A DNA stretch of 35,536 bases from a bacterium (GTDB lineage: Bacteria > UBP6 > JAFGXH01). Position numbers and translations under genes: made by a program. Position 1 is the stretch's first letter; each line of letters starts with the position of its first letter. The stretch lies in contig JAMOQH010000135.1 in assembly GCA_027064085.1 (NCBI GenBank), forward strand, positions 1 through 35,536, read 5' to 3'. The notes under the pieces are model-generated. The model was not told where the DNA came from. It did not search any database and saw only the letters and a list, made by a program, of their open reading frames with translations. Shown here piece after piece: positions 8,379 to 16,383 of this stretch.

Positions 8379-10252
8379 GTTTTTTTGATAACTGTCTGGC
8401 CTGCTTTTAAAGTAATGTCTTTTATAAAAATGATTTTTCCATTTTTTATTATCTTTAAATTGAGCCTTTCATTACCATTAGATAAAGGATTAGGTTTAAT
8501 TTCATAATTATATTCTTTATAACTTCCTTTATAGTTATTATTTATAAAGATATCTCCAGCTTTAGTGTTTATTACTTTTAATTTCGCAGATTTCCATTTA
8601 AGCCTAATTGTTAAAGGTTTTACTTTTTTATTTTTATAAAATAAAGTTTGGGTATGTTTATAGCAACCAATAGAGCTTATTTTTAGTTTATATTTTTGAT
8701 TAGTTTTTAGCTTTATTTTATTTAAACTTCCATAGCCATATAATTTGTCGTTAATATAGATAGTTGCGGCTTTAGGGCTAATTCTAATTGGGATTTCAAT
8801 AGGAATACTTGTTATTTTCTTTTTTTTCTTTATTTTTTTATTATCTCCTTTTTTACTAGGATAAGCTGTCAGCCTATCCTTACTATGGTGGATATCATTA
8901 TATTTATTTATTTGATTTATTATTATTTTTTCAATGTTTTCATTTGGTAATATTATATTCTTAGGATAAGGTGCTTTTTTGACAGGATAAGCCATTGGCT
9001 TATCCTTGCTGTTAGCCTTATCCGGAGAAGCTTGTTTTTTGGTAGGATGTGTCACCTCTGTAGTAGGATGTGTCTCCTCTATAGTAGGATGAGTCACCTC
9101 TGTAGTAGGATGAGTCACCGACTCATCCTTACTAGGGTATTGTATTACTGAGTATATTACAGTTAATATTATTATCGCTATAGCTATAGGTATATATTTT
9201 TTTACTATATTTCCTCTTTCTATTTTTTTTATTATTTCTTTTGCTTTGGTATTTTCTGGTTCGTATTCTAGAGCGAGATATGCATAAGGTATGGATTTTG
9301 AAAATAACTTTTTTTTATATAGTTTTTCTGCATATTGTATATATTTTTCAGGGATATTATTTATAAATCTTTTGTGGTATGCATTTGGAGTTTTGAAATA
9401 TATTTCTAATTCTGTTTTATAGTCAAAATTTAAATTTTTAAAATAAGTTTCTATTTCCTCTATGATAGTATCACTTTCTTTATACCTTGTTAGTTTTGAT
9501 TTTTGAAGGATTTTTTTTATTATTGTTCTTATTTCATTTGAAATCAAAGGATTCAGTTTTTGAGGATTTTCAAATTGACATTTTAATATGTTATTTAGTA
9601 GCTGTGCTGTGTTTTTACCATCAAAAGGATAGGTTTTTGTTAGCATCCAATATAAAATTATTCCCAGTGAAAATATATCACTCTGTTTATCTATTTTTTC
9701 ATCTGTTAAGTGTTCAGGAGACATGAACATTGGAGAACCCATAATCGAGCCTGTTGTTGTAAGATTGTGAACTTCACCAATAATTGAGGCTATTCCAAAA
9801 TCCATAATTTTTATTTTACCATCTCTAGATATCATGATGTTTTCAGGTTTTATGTCTCTGTGGATAATGTTTTTTTGGTGTGTGTAATTTATTCCCTTTA
9901 GTATTTTTAAAAATATTGCAAGTATTAATTCAGGATTGTTTATTGGATTTTTATCTATAAAGTCGGATAGAGTATCTCCATCTATATATTCCATAACAAT
10001 ATAGTTGTTTTCATTTTTATTTACAAAATTATAGACATTAACAATGTTTTCATGGTTTATTCTTGCAATTGCTAGTGCCTCTCGTTTTAATCTTTCTCTG
10101 TTTTTTTCATCACTAGACATTGCAGGATGCAATAATTTAATGGCAACAAGTCTATCAAGATTTTTATCTTTTGCAAGATATACTGTTGACATACCTCCCT
10201 TTCCAATAGGTTTAATTATTTTGTAATTGTCATCATCTAAGTGAAAAGCCAT
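8375..10252 (-). CDS. Membrane Ser/Thr protein kinase with PEGA modules
   Basis: 625-aa Hanks-type kinase. The kinase domain spans about residues 10-270 with Gly loop GKGGMSTV, Lys39, HRD (131-133, 'IIHRDIKPENIM'), DFG (151-153) and SPE in place of APE (178-180); all catalytic residues are present. A TPR-like segment ('YLALEYEPENTKA') precedes one transmembrane helix (about 353-371). The outer part starts with a Pro/Thr-rich linker (374-468) built of SKDxxx(A/T)(Y/H)P and VTHPTTx repeats, then one or two PEGA-like units ('IRISPKAATIYINDKLYGYG', 'AGDIFINNNYKGS'). It probably senses the envelope and phosphorylates cytoplasmic proteins. A good AAGGAGG lies about 16 bases upstream of the ATG, inside the end of the preceding lipoprotein gene (2-bp gap), so translation is probably coupled. 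Confidence 0.9.
   Translation of the reverse strand: MAFHLDDDNYKIIKPIGKGGMSTVYLAKDKNLDRLVAIKLLHPAMSSDEKNRERLKREALAIARINHENIVNVYNFVNKNENNYIVMEYIDGDTLSDFIDKNPINNPELILAIFLKILKGINYTHQKNIIHRDIKPENIMISRDGKIKIMDFGIASIIGEVHNLTTTGSIMGSPMFMSPEHLTDEKIDKQSDIFSLGIILYWMLTKTYPFDGKNTAQLLNNILKCQFENPQKLNPLISNEIRTIIKKILQKSKLTRYKESDTIIEEIETYFKNLNFDYKTELEIYFKTPNAYHKRFINNIPEKYIQYAEKLYKKKLFSKSIPYAYLALEYEPENTKAKEIIKKIERGNIVKKYIPIAIAIIILTVIYSVIQYPSKDESVTHPTTEVTHPTIEETHPTTEVTHPTKKQASPDKANSKDKPMAYPVKKAPYPKNIILPNENIEKIIINQINKYNDIHHSKDRLTAYPSKKGDNKKIKKKKKITSIPIEIPIRISPKAATIYINDKLYGYGSLNKIKLKTNQKYKLKISSIGCYKHTQTLFYKNKKVKPLTIRLKWKSAKLKVINTKAGDIFINNNYKGSYKEYNYEIKPNPLSNGNERLNLKIIKNGKIIFIKDITLKAGQTVIKKT
8858..8880. repeat. 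23-bp coding palindrome, copy 1 (kinase gene)
   Basis: Plus-strand arms AGGATAAGCT and AGCCTATCCT around loop GTC: 10-3-10 architecture with one mismatch. In the coding (minus) direction it encodes SKDRLTAYP (kinase residues about 457-465). Confidence 0.75.
8984..9006. repeat. 23-bp coding palindrome, copy 2 (kinase gene)
   Basis: Plus-strand arms AGGATAAGCC and GGCTTATCCT around loop ATT; the 10-bp arms pair perfectly. It encodes SKDKPMAYP (residues about 415-423). A half copy (PDKANSKDK) adjoins it. Confidence 0.8.
9041..9129 (-). repeat. 21-bp tandem repeats encoding VTHPTTE in the kinase linker
   Basis: Four near-identical 21-bp units encode VTHPTTE, VTHPTIE, ETHPTTE and VTHPTKK just outside the membrane helix. 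The first unit grows out of the 23-bp palindrome at 9107-9129. Confidence 0.85.
9107..9129. repeat. 23-bp coding palindrome, copy 3 (kinase gene)
   Basis: Arms AGGATGAGTC and GACTCATCCT, loop ACC on the plus strand; pairing is perfect. It encodes SKDESVTHP (residues about 374-382). In coding orientation the 23-mer and its flanks (32 bp in all) are identical to copy 4 in the TPR gene 2.5 kb away. Confidence 0.85.
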
Positions 10253-10254
10253 AA

Positions 10255-10902
10255 TTAATTCTGATTATCCTCCTTTTTAGCTTGTTCTTCAAAATATTTT
10301 TGGTCTCTTTCACTGATTAGTTCTCTTATCATGCTATATTTTTTCTTTTTGTTACATCTTAACTCTGAATAATTGATATTTTTTAATTTACAATCACCGC
10401 TTGAAAGTTCTGAGTCCTCGTAAGAATAAAATTTTGTTTTTATTTCTAATTTTTCATCTCTAAAACTACTTTCTTTCACTACATTTCTTGTAAAAATACA
10501 AGTTTTTCTAATATAATCATATTTTGCAGTTATAGGGGCTTCAAATGTCCAGTTTTCATTAGCTCCTTTTGCAAAAAGGTATTCATGTTCTTTGTCACAA
10601 GTGCTAAATCTTCTATCTTCACAATAATATAATAATAAGTCATTAATGCCCTCATCTAAACCTTTTCTTCCTTCAAATATAAAATAAGGCTGAATTTTTT
10701 CATCACTAATATCATCACCATAAAAATCATCAGCTTCGTCACAAGTTTTGGTTGCATATAGTGATTTATATCTGTACAAACCATTTAATACTGTTGTAAC
10801 ATAAGTGTCTTCTTCAACTGAATCACATGAATATACAAATAAACTTAATAAAATTAAGAATATTATCTGTGATTTATTTATGATGTTTTTTAGCTGTTCC
10901 AT
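10255..10902 (-). CDS. Small lipoprotein of unknown function
   Basis: 215 aa with signal 'IIFLILLSLFVYSC' giving a clear lipobox (VYSC). The mature part is charged, has several Cys (CDEADD, YYCEDRR, STCDKEHE, KTCIF, GDCKLK, ELRCNKKK) and no recognised domain; the C-terminus is Lys/Glu-rich. An AGGAGG site precedes the ATG. The kinase gene begins 2 bp after its stop, so the pair is an operon. An envelope lipoprotein made with a membrane kinase could be its sensor partner or target, but that is inference from position only. Confidence 0.75.
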   Translation of the reverse strand: MEQLKNIINKSQIIFLILLSLFVYSCDSVEEDTYVTTVLNGLYRYKSLYATKTCDEADDFYGDDISDEKIQPYFIFEGRKGLDEGINDLLLYYCEDRRFSTCDKEHEYLFAKGANENWTFEAPITAKYDYIRKTCIFTRNVVKESSFRDEKLEIKTKFYSYEDSELSSGDCKLKNINYSELRCNKKKKYSMIRELISERDQKYFEEQAKKEDNQN

Positions 10903-10926
10903 TTTAGCCTCCTAATAATGATATAT

Positions 10927-10955
10927 AGATTAGCTTATTCTACTAAAGTTTTCAA
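10927..10955 (-). promoter_or_regulatory. Promoter for lipoprotein-kinase operon
   Basis: Minus-strand TTGAAA (plus 10950-10955), 17-bp spacer, TAATCT (plus 10927-10932), upstream of the lipoprotein ATG at 10902. Confidence 0.5.
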
Positions 10956-11013
10956 ATAAATTTAATAAAAAAATAAATAATATGATTTTTTATTTTATGG
11001 TAACAATCCTTTC

Positions 11014-11042
11014 TTGAATTAAAATAATTCTTTTGTTATAGT
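11014..11042 (+). promoter_or_regulatory. Promoter for TPR/propeller gene group
   Basis: TTGAAT (11014-11019), 17-bp spacer, TATAGT (11037-11042). The GTG at 11043 used by the ORF track directly abuts the -10 box and would be untranscribed, which supports the downstream TTG start. Confidence 0.65.
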
Positions 11043-11081
11043 GTGAATGTTAGTGTTTTTGATTCTTTTGGAGGAATTATT

Positions 11082-12491
11082 TTGAAAAATATTATTTTAA
11101 TATCAGTTTATATACTTTCTTTTAATGTATTTGCTGTTCATCCTGCAGTTGTTACTGGCAATGAATATCTTAAAGTTAAAGACTATGAAAATGCTTATAA
11201 AAGCTATTCTTCTGTTTTAGTTGAAGATGCTAAAGATAAAAGTGCATTGTATGGTAAATCTTACACTTTATTTAAAATGAAAAAATATAAAGAAGCATTA
11301 AATTCTTTTGAGCAACTACTAAAAATAGATAGAAATTTTAGAGATTCTTTATATAGAACAGCCTTTTTATACAGAAAAGTTAAAAATTATGATAAAGCTA
11401 TAGAATACTACAAAGAATACTTAAAGCAAGTGAAAGATGACCCCGATAGTTATTATGGTTTAGCTAGAACGCATGAGCAAAAAAATGATACTGTTGGAGC
11501 AACTTACTATTTTTATCTTTATACAATAAAAGAAACTCGCTCTTCTGAAGATAAATGGGTTAAAAAAGCTCAAAAGAAAATAGAAAAATACAGAGCTAAA
11601 TTTACTCCAGAACAACAAAAACAATATGAATCTCTTATAAACAATAGTAGTAAGGATGAGTCGGTGACTCATCCTACTACAACGGTGACTCCTTCTGCTA
11701 CAACAGTGACTCATCCTACTACAACGGTGACTCCTTCTGTTACAACGGTGACTCCTTCTACTAAGAAAGTTACTCCTAAAGATGCTTTAAATATTCCTAA
11801 ATTAGATAAAAATGCTAAAAAAGTAGAAACATCAACAGATAAAAACTTAAATTATATTTTTATGAAAGGTGTTAAGTCTGATGATTTTTATTTAAATAAA
11901 AAATATAATGATGCTATTATTGAATATAGAAAATACTTAAAAGACCCATTGAAAAGAAGAGAAGGTTTATATAAAATGGCAATTTGTAATGCTTTACTTA
12001 AAAAATATTCAACATCAGTAAAACTTCTTTCTCAAATTATACTTGAAGAAGAGGGAAATAATAAAGTAAGAGAGTTATTAAAATTGTTACTTGTTAATAA
12101 ATCTGTTGTAAGTTCTTTAAAAGATGCTGATTCTTCTATTAAAAATAAAATAGGAATGGGAAAAGTTAATGAATTAATTACAAGAGGAGATTATTATGAG
12201 GCAATTAAAATTCTTGATATATTAAGTGCTAACATTAAAAATAATAGTGGAGCATTATTCTATAAAATCGATTTATTAAGGATTTTATCTAAAAATAAAG
12301 AAATTGAAGAAAATCTAAAGTCTTTTTTATCCATTTATCCTGATAATGTACTTGTTAATGAAAAATATGGAGATTTCTTAGCTTCTCAACATAAAAAAGC
12401 TGAAGCACTTAAATATTATAAAATTGCTATTTCTAAAACTACTGATAAAGAAATAAAATCAAGATTAGAAACTAAAACATCATCTAAATGA
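11082..12491 (+). CDS. Secreted TPR protein with Pro/Thr repeat linker
   Basis: 469 aa from the TTG at 11082. This start follows GGAGGA at a good distance and gives a clean signal peptide (MKNIILISVYILSFNVFA); the ORF-track GTG start lies next to the promoter's -10 box. The first half has about four TPRs ('YEKVKDYENAYKSYSSVLVEDAKDK'-like, 'YKEALNSFEQLLKIDRNF', 'YDKAIEYYKEYLKQVKDDPD'). A Thr/Pro-rich linker (about residues 190-230) is made of one SKDESVTHP palindrome product and 7-aa repeats. The second half has more TPR-like helices. It probably acts as a periplasmic scaffold. The linker is shared with the divergent kinase, so the two may have exchanged DNA or be partners. It overlaps the next gene by 4 bp (ATGA). 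Confidence 0.8.
   Translation: MKNIILISVYILSFNVFAVHPAVVTGNEYLKVKDYENAYKSYSSVLVEDAKDKSALYGKSYTLFKMKKYKEALNSFEQLLKIDRNFRDSLYRTAFLYRKVKNYDKAIEYYKEYLKQVKDDPDSYYGLARTHEQKNDTVGATYYFYLYTIKETRSSEDKWVKKAQKKIEKYRAKFTPEQQKQYESLINNSSKDESVTHPTTTVTPSATTVTHPTTTVTPSVTTVTPSTKKVTPKDALNIPKLDKNAKKVETSTDKNLNYIFMKGVKSDDFYLNKKYNDAIIEYRKYLKDPLKRREGLYKMAICNALLKKYSTSVKLLSQIILEEEGNNKVRELLKLLLVNKSVVSSLKDADSSIKNKIGMGKVNELITRGDYYEAIKILDILSANIKNNSGALFYKIDLLRILSKNKEIEENLKSFLSIYPDNVLVNEKYGDFLASQHKKAEALKYYKIAISKTTDKEIKSRLETKTSSK
11653..11675. repeat. 23-bp coding palindrome, copy 4 (TPR gene)
   Basis: Arms AGGATGAGTC and GACTCATCCT around loop GGT; perfect 10-bp pairing. It encodes SKDESVTHP in the same frame as the kinase copies and is identical to kinase copy 3 in coding orientation. 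Confidence 0.85.
11664..11768 (+). repeat. 21-bp tandem repeats encoding VTHPTTT/VTPSxTT
   Basis: Five 21-bp units beginning GTGACTC encode VTHPTTT, VTPSATT, VTHPTTT, VTPSVTT and VTPSTKK, with 'HPTT' and 'PSxT' types alternating. The first overlaps the palindrome's right arm. Confidence 0.85.
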
Positions 12492-14254
12492 AAAAATTAA
12501 TTTTCCTTCTTATTTCTTTTTTTGTTATACTAATTTTAGTATTTATGCAAAAAAGTCAAAATGAAAAAGTTGAAGATATTATAAAAAAAACATCATTAGC
12601 TAAAGCGGTAAATTATACAGTAAAAACAACTTTATTTACTAAAAAACGAGATGTTGATTTTCATTTTACTAATTTAGATGATATTATTTTTTATAATAAA
12701 AAATTTACTGTAACAAGAGGTGGAATAATACAAAATGATTTTATTAATAAATATTATAATGCTACCGAGTTTAAAAGTATTACTGCTAAGGATGATAAAT
12801 TAGTTATAGGTTATAGAGATGGTTTTTTATTACTCAATAATAATTATATAAATCACTTCATATTTGATGAAGAAGTTAAGAAGTGTGTATTTAATAAAGA
12901 TAATTTATTTTGCATTAAGAATAATTTAATTATAAAAAAAGAAAAGGAAAGCTTTATAGAGTACCTTAAATTAAAAAACAGAGTAATTGATTTAGTATCA
13001 TATAAAAATAAACTACATATTTTAACAGATAAAAATTTAATAATAAAAGATGATTTTTCACAAAAGGCTATAGGAATTTTAGGAGCAAATAAACTAATTA
13101 TTTTAGAGAAAGAGCTATTCATTCTTCTAGATAGAGAGATCTTTAAGTTGAAAAATAACAGTTTAGCTAGTTTTAAAAAAGTTTCTTCAATTAGCAATTT
13201 GATTTTAAGAAACGAAAAAATTTATTATGTTTCAATGGCTGGAGTGATTTATGATGATAATCTTAAAAAAGTATATTCTTTAAATTCATTGATTAATGAT
13301 ATTGCTTATATTAACGGAAATATATATATATTAACTCCTAATGGAGCATATATTTGGAAAAATAAGATAGAAAAATTTAATATAAAAAATTTGGAAAGCT
13401 CTATTTCTGAAAACTATATTACAAATATTAAAAAATATAAAACTAATATTCTTATATCATATTTCAATAAAGGTATTGATCTTTTAGATAAAAATAATAA
13501 TATCAAAGCTTTTATAAAAGAATTAAATGGAGTAAATGATTTACTGCTTTATGATGATTTATTATATGTAGCAACAACAAATGGTTTATATGTTTATGAA
13601 GATAAAAGTTTAGGTAATTCTAAAGATATAAAAAAAATAAAATATTATAATAAAAAAAATGGAATTTTAGGTAGTAATATTTCAAAAATAGAATTATATA
13701 AAAATAATATTTTTATTGCTAGTGAAGGTGGTGTTTCTCAAAAAAGAGGAGATTTGTTTTATTCTATAAATGGATTACATGGATTGATAAATAATAGAGT
13801 TAATTATTTAAAAAAGGTTAATAATTATTTATATGCAGGTACCTTGGGTGGAATATCTATTTTAAAGGGATTGAAAGTTATAAAAAGCTTAAATAATAAA
13901 AATTTAAAATCACGGTGGATAACTGGAATTACAAATGCTAATGACAGGGTTTATATTTCAACTTATGGTGGTGGAATATATGAATACTATAATAATGAAA
14001 TTACTTATATTCTCAAAAATAAAAAACGATTATTTGTAAATTTAAATACTTTATTGAATTATAAAAATAAATATTTATTAGCAGGAACATTAAAAAATGG
14101 TTTATTTATATATAATTTTGAAAAAAAAGAGTATTTTTTCTTAAAAGATTTACCTTCTTTAAATATAACTGCTATAAATGTAATAGATGATAAGATTTTT
14201 GTTGGGAGCGATTTTGGTTTTTGGAATAGTTCTGTTGATAATATTTTGGAGTGA
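12488..14254 (+). CDS. Membrane-anchored beta-propeller protein
   Basis: 588 aa. The N-terminal hydrophobic helix (LIFLLISFFVILILVFM) anchors or exports the protein. The rest is a run of short beta repeats resembling two-component-regulator propeller (Reg_prop) blades, for example 'VNDLLLYDDLLYVATTNGLYVYED', 'VNYLKKVNNYLYAGTLGGISIL' and 'ITGITNANDRVYISTYGGGIYEY'. Reg_prop blades usually form the periplasmic sensor of hybrid histidine kinases. Here no kinase, transmitter or DNA-binding domain follows; the gene ends after the propeller. It overlaps the TPR gene by 4 bp, and the next gene starts 3 bp after its stop. It could be a stand-alone sensor or a scaffold working with the TPR protein. Confidence 0.7.
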   Translation: MKKLIFLLISFFVILILVFMQKSQNEKVEDIIKKTSLAKAVNYTVKTTLFTKKRDVDFHFTNLDDIIFYNKKFTVTRGGIIQNDFINKYYNATEFKSITAKDDKLVIGYRDGFLLLNNNYINHFIFDEEVKKCVFNKDNLFCIKNNLIIKKEKESFIEYLKLKNRVIDLVSYKNKLHILTDKNLIIKDDFSQKAIGILGANKLIILEKELFILLDREIFKLKNNSLASFKKVSSISNLILRNEKIYYVSMAGVIYDDNLKKVYSLNSLINDIAYINGNIYILTPNGAYIWKNKIEKFNIKNLESSISENYITNIKKYKTNILISYFNKGIDLLDKNNNIKAFIKELNGVNDLLLYDDLLYVATTNGLYVYEDKSLGNSKDIKKIKYYNKKNGILGSNISKIELYKNNIFIASEGGVSQKRGDLFYSINGLHGLINNRVNYLKKVNNYLYAGTLGGISILKGLKVIKSLNNKNLKSRWITGITNANDRVYISTYGGGIYEYYNNEITYILKNKKRLFVNLNTLLNYKNKYLLAGTLKNGLFIYNFEKKEYFFLKDLPSLNITAINVIDDKIFVGSDFGFWNSSVDNILE

Positions 14255-14257
14255 TAC

Positions 14258-15031
14258 ATGGAATTAGTTGAAGTGTATAAACAAATAATTTTGGAGATAA
14301 AAAATAATCTAAAATACTATCAAAATGATGATATTAATTTTATATTTAATGAAAATGATAATAGTAAATTTAAATTTTTAAGTTCAGATAAAGAAACTCA
14401 AGATAAAAATACTTTTAAATCTAATGACAATAATCTTTCTAAAGAAAGTAAAATGGATAAAATCAATGCTCAAGTTATGCGTTGTAAAAAGTGTTCTCTT
14501 TATAAAATTAGAAATAATACTGTATTGGGAGAAGGAAGTTTAAATTCTGAAATTATGTTTATTGGAGAAGGACCAGGAGAAAATGAAGATTTAACAGGAA
14601 GGCCATTTGTTGGAAAAGCAGGAGAGTTATTGGTTAAAATTATTGAAAATGTTTTAAAGCTTAAAAGAGAAGATGTTTATATGGCAAATATTGTTAAATG
14701 TAGGCCACCTGGAAATAGAAATCCTAATGATCTGGAGGTTTCAGCTTGCATAAATTATTTACATGAGCAAATCAAAATAATTAATCCTAAAATAATTGTT
14801 CCATTAGGTAGTGTTGCTTTATCAAGATTACTTCCAAGATATAACGGTATAACTAAAAACCGAGGGCGTGAAATGAAGTTAATTCTTTCTAGAGAAGATA
14901 TTTACGATGTGATACCAACTTATCATCCATCTTATTTATTGAGGGGAAGCCAATCTGAAATTAATAAAAAAAAGAGAGAGGTATGGGAAGATATAAAAAA
15001 AATTATGAAAAAATTAAATATGCTTATATAA
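14258..15031 (+). CDS. Uracil-DNA glycosylase, family 4 (Fe-S)
   Basis: 257 aa; removes uracil from DNA as the first step of base excision repair. The core starts near residue 75. Iron-sulfur Cys are Cys76 and Cys79 (RCKKCSLYK), Cys148 (VKCRPPGNRNP) and Cys164. The active-site motif is 'GEGPGENEDLTGRPFVGKAG', and the C-terminal motif is 'HPSYLLRG' (His223). The first roughly 70 residues are a poorly conserved, Asn/Lys-rich extension, as in many bacterial family 4 enzymes annotated as phage SPO1 DNA polymerase-related. GGAG precedes the ATG. It is embedded in an otherwise envelope-related gene string and overlaps the NfeD-like gene by 49 bp. Confidence 0.93.
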   Translation: MELVEVYKQIILEIKNNLKYYQNDDINFIFNENDNSKFKFLSSDKETQDKNTFKSNDNNLSKESKMDKINAQVMRCKKCSLYKIRNNTVLGEGSLNSEIMFIGEGPGENEDLTGRPFVGKAGELLVKIIENVLKLKREDVYMANIVKCRPPGNRNPNDLEVSACINYLHEQIKIINPKIIVPLGSVALSRLLPRYNGITKNRGREMKLILSREDIYDVIPTYHPSYLLRGSQSEINKKKREVWEDIKKIMKKLNMLI

Positions 15032-16206
15032 TAGCTTTTTTTATTATTTTCATTCCTGTTAATATTTATTCTTCATCAGTTATAAATATAGATGGATATT
15101 TAAAAAAATATGATATACCTAAATTTACTAATATTTTAGAAAAAGAAAATAAAGATCTTTTTATTATGCTTAATTCTAGTGGAGGAAAGCTAGATACCTT
15201 GTTTACAATTGTTGATAGCTTAATAAGTATGAAGGCTAAGGGAATTAAAATTTATACCATAATAAATAAGGACAGTATTAGTTATGCAGGAGCTTTTTTT
15301 ATAGTTTTACTTTCTGATATAGTTTTTTATACAGAACCCTTAAACTTAGGTGTTTTCACTCCTTTATCTGAAAAAACATATTCTTTACATAAGAAAAGAT
15401 TTGATGAAGTTTTTAAAGCCATAAATAAGAGTAAAAATATAAATAATAGTACTGTTAAAAAAATATTTTTGAATGGAGATATGTTTAGGCCAGAACTCTT
15501 TAGTAAATTAAATATAACATTTATTCAAATTGAGGATTTATCTGATATTGAATATTCTGTAGTTTCTTATAAAAATATTAATTTACAAAATAGAATGAGT
15601 TTAACTTCTTATTTATATACTCCAAATTTTATATTTTTAATATTTAATTTAACTATAATATTAATATTTGTATCTGTTTATTTTACTAAAAATATACTGT
15701 TTTCTATTTTATCCATTATATTTATTTCTGTATTTATTTTCTTGTCATTTGAAATAACAATAAGTTTAAAGGCTGTTTTTGCTATATTTTTTACTCATTT
15801 CATGCTTATCTTTAAAGAATATGTGAAGTCTAAATACATTATTACGGTATTGTCATTTTCTATATTTATACTAAGCTCAATTTATTTAATAAATCCATTA
15901 AATAGTAATTATTATATTGATACAGGCTTTAGGGTGGATATTGTTATGATTTTCACAATGGTGTTTATTGTTATACTAATGTATAAGTTATTAATTCTAT
16001 TTTTTAATAGAAGATTTAAAAAGTTTAATAATAAAAAAAATGAATTAAAATATCAAAATGCAACAGTAATATCTGTTTATCCACTTAAAGTAAATATTTT
16101 AGGAGATGAGTTTCCTGCTCTATCTATAAATAAACTTTATATTAATAGTAAAGTTAAAATTATAGGTTTCAGAGGGATTAAAATTATTGTAGAAAGAGTA
16201 GAATAG
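14983..16206 (+). CDS. NfeD/ClpP-class membrane protein (possible pseudoprotease)
   Basis: 407 aa. After an N-terminal hydrophobic segment comes a ClpP/SppA-like domain: 'IMLNSSGGKLDTLFTIVDSL' matches the PGG oxyanion strand and 'ISYAGAFFIVLLSDIVFY' the nucleophile helix. Several membrane helices follow (about 210-335), then an NfeD-type OB-fold tail ('ATVISVYPLKVNILGDEFPAL...VKIIGFRGIKIIVERVE'). This is the NfeD1b layout (membrane serine protease regulating stomatin-like proteins). In those proteins the catalytic Ser sits in 'SAG'; here the aligned triplet is 'YAG' (Tyr101), with a Ser one residue earlier (Ser100), so activity is doubtful. No stomatin/SPFH gene is adjacent. The start overlaps the glycosylase by 49 bp, with GAGAGG almost touching the ATG, so the start is less certain. 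Confidence 0.7.
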   Translation: MGRYKKNYEKIKYAYIIAFFIIFIPVNIYSSSVINIDGYLKKYDIPKFTNILEKENKDLFIMLNSSGGKLDTLFTIVDSLISMKAKGIKIYTIINKDSISYAGAFFIVLLSDIVFYTEPLNLGVFTPLSEKTYSLHKKRFDEVFKAINKSKNINNSTVKKIFLNGDMFRPELFSKLNITFIQIEDLSDIEYSVVSYKNINLQNRMSLTSYLYTPNFIFLIFNLTIILIFVSVYFTKNILFSILSIIFISVFIFLSFEITISLKAVFAIFFTHFMLIFKEYVKSKYIITVLSFSIFILSSIYLINPLNSNYYIDTGFRVDIVMIFTMVFIVILMYKLLILFFNRRFKKFNNKKNELKYQNATVISVYPLKVNILGDEFPALSINKLYINSKVKIIGFRGIKIIVERVE

Positions 16207-16254
16207 TATTGTTTTAACCTAAATTGTAAGTTATAAAAAATACTTATTCAAAAG

Positions 16255-16280
16255 ATAAGGAATGTTTTATAAAACCTTAT
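16255..16280. other. Hairpin after the NfeD-like gene
   Basis: ATAAGG and CCTTAT can pair around an inner palindromic TTTTATAAAA. No T-tract follows on the plus strand, so a terminator role is only possible. Confidence 0.3.
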
Positions 16281-16325
16281 GAAAATAGAAAAAAGGAAAA
16301 ATATCACAAAAAAATCAATAACTAC

Positions 16326-16353
16326 TTGACAAATCAAAAAAAGCAAATAATAA
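16326..16353 (+). promoter_or_regulatory. Predicted promoter for DUF465 gene
   Basis: Perfect TTGACA at 16326-16331, 16-bp spacer, TAATAA at 16348-16353, about 30 bp before the ATG at 16384. Confidence 0.5.
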
Positions 16354-16383
16354 TAGAATATGGTATTTATTATAGGAGGACCT

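Noticed and set aside
9041-9129. CRISPR-like short regular repeats
   Set aside because: The units are contiguous 21-bp coding repeats without spacers, in frame in the kinase gene.
11043-11081. GTG start for the TPR gene
   Set aside because: It directly abuts the -10 box and has no ribosome binding site; TTG at 11082 follows GGAGGA and gives a clean signal peptide.
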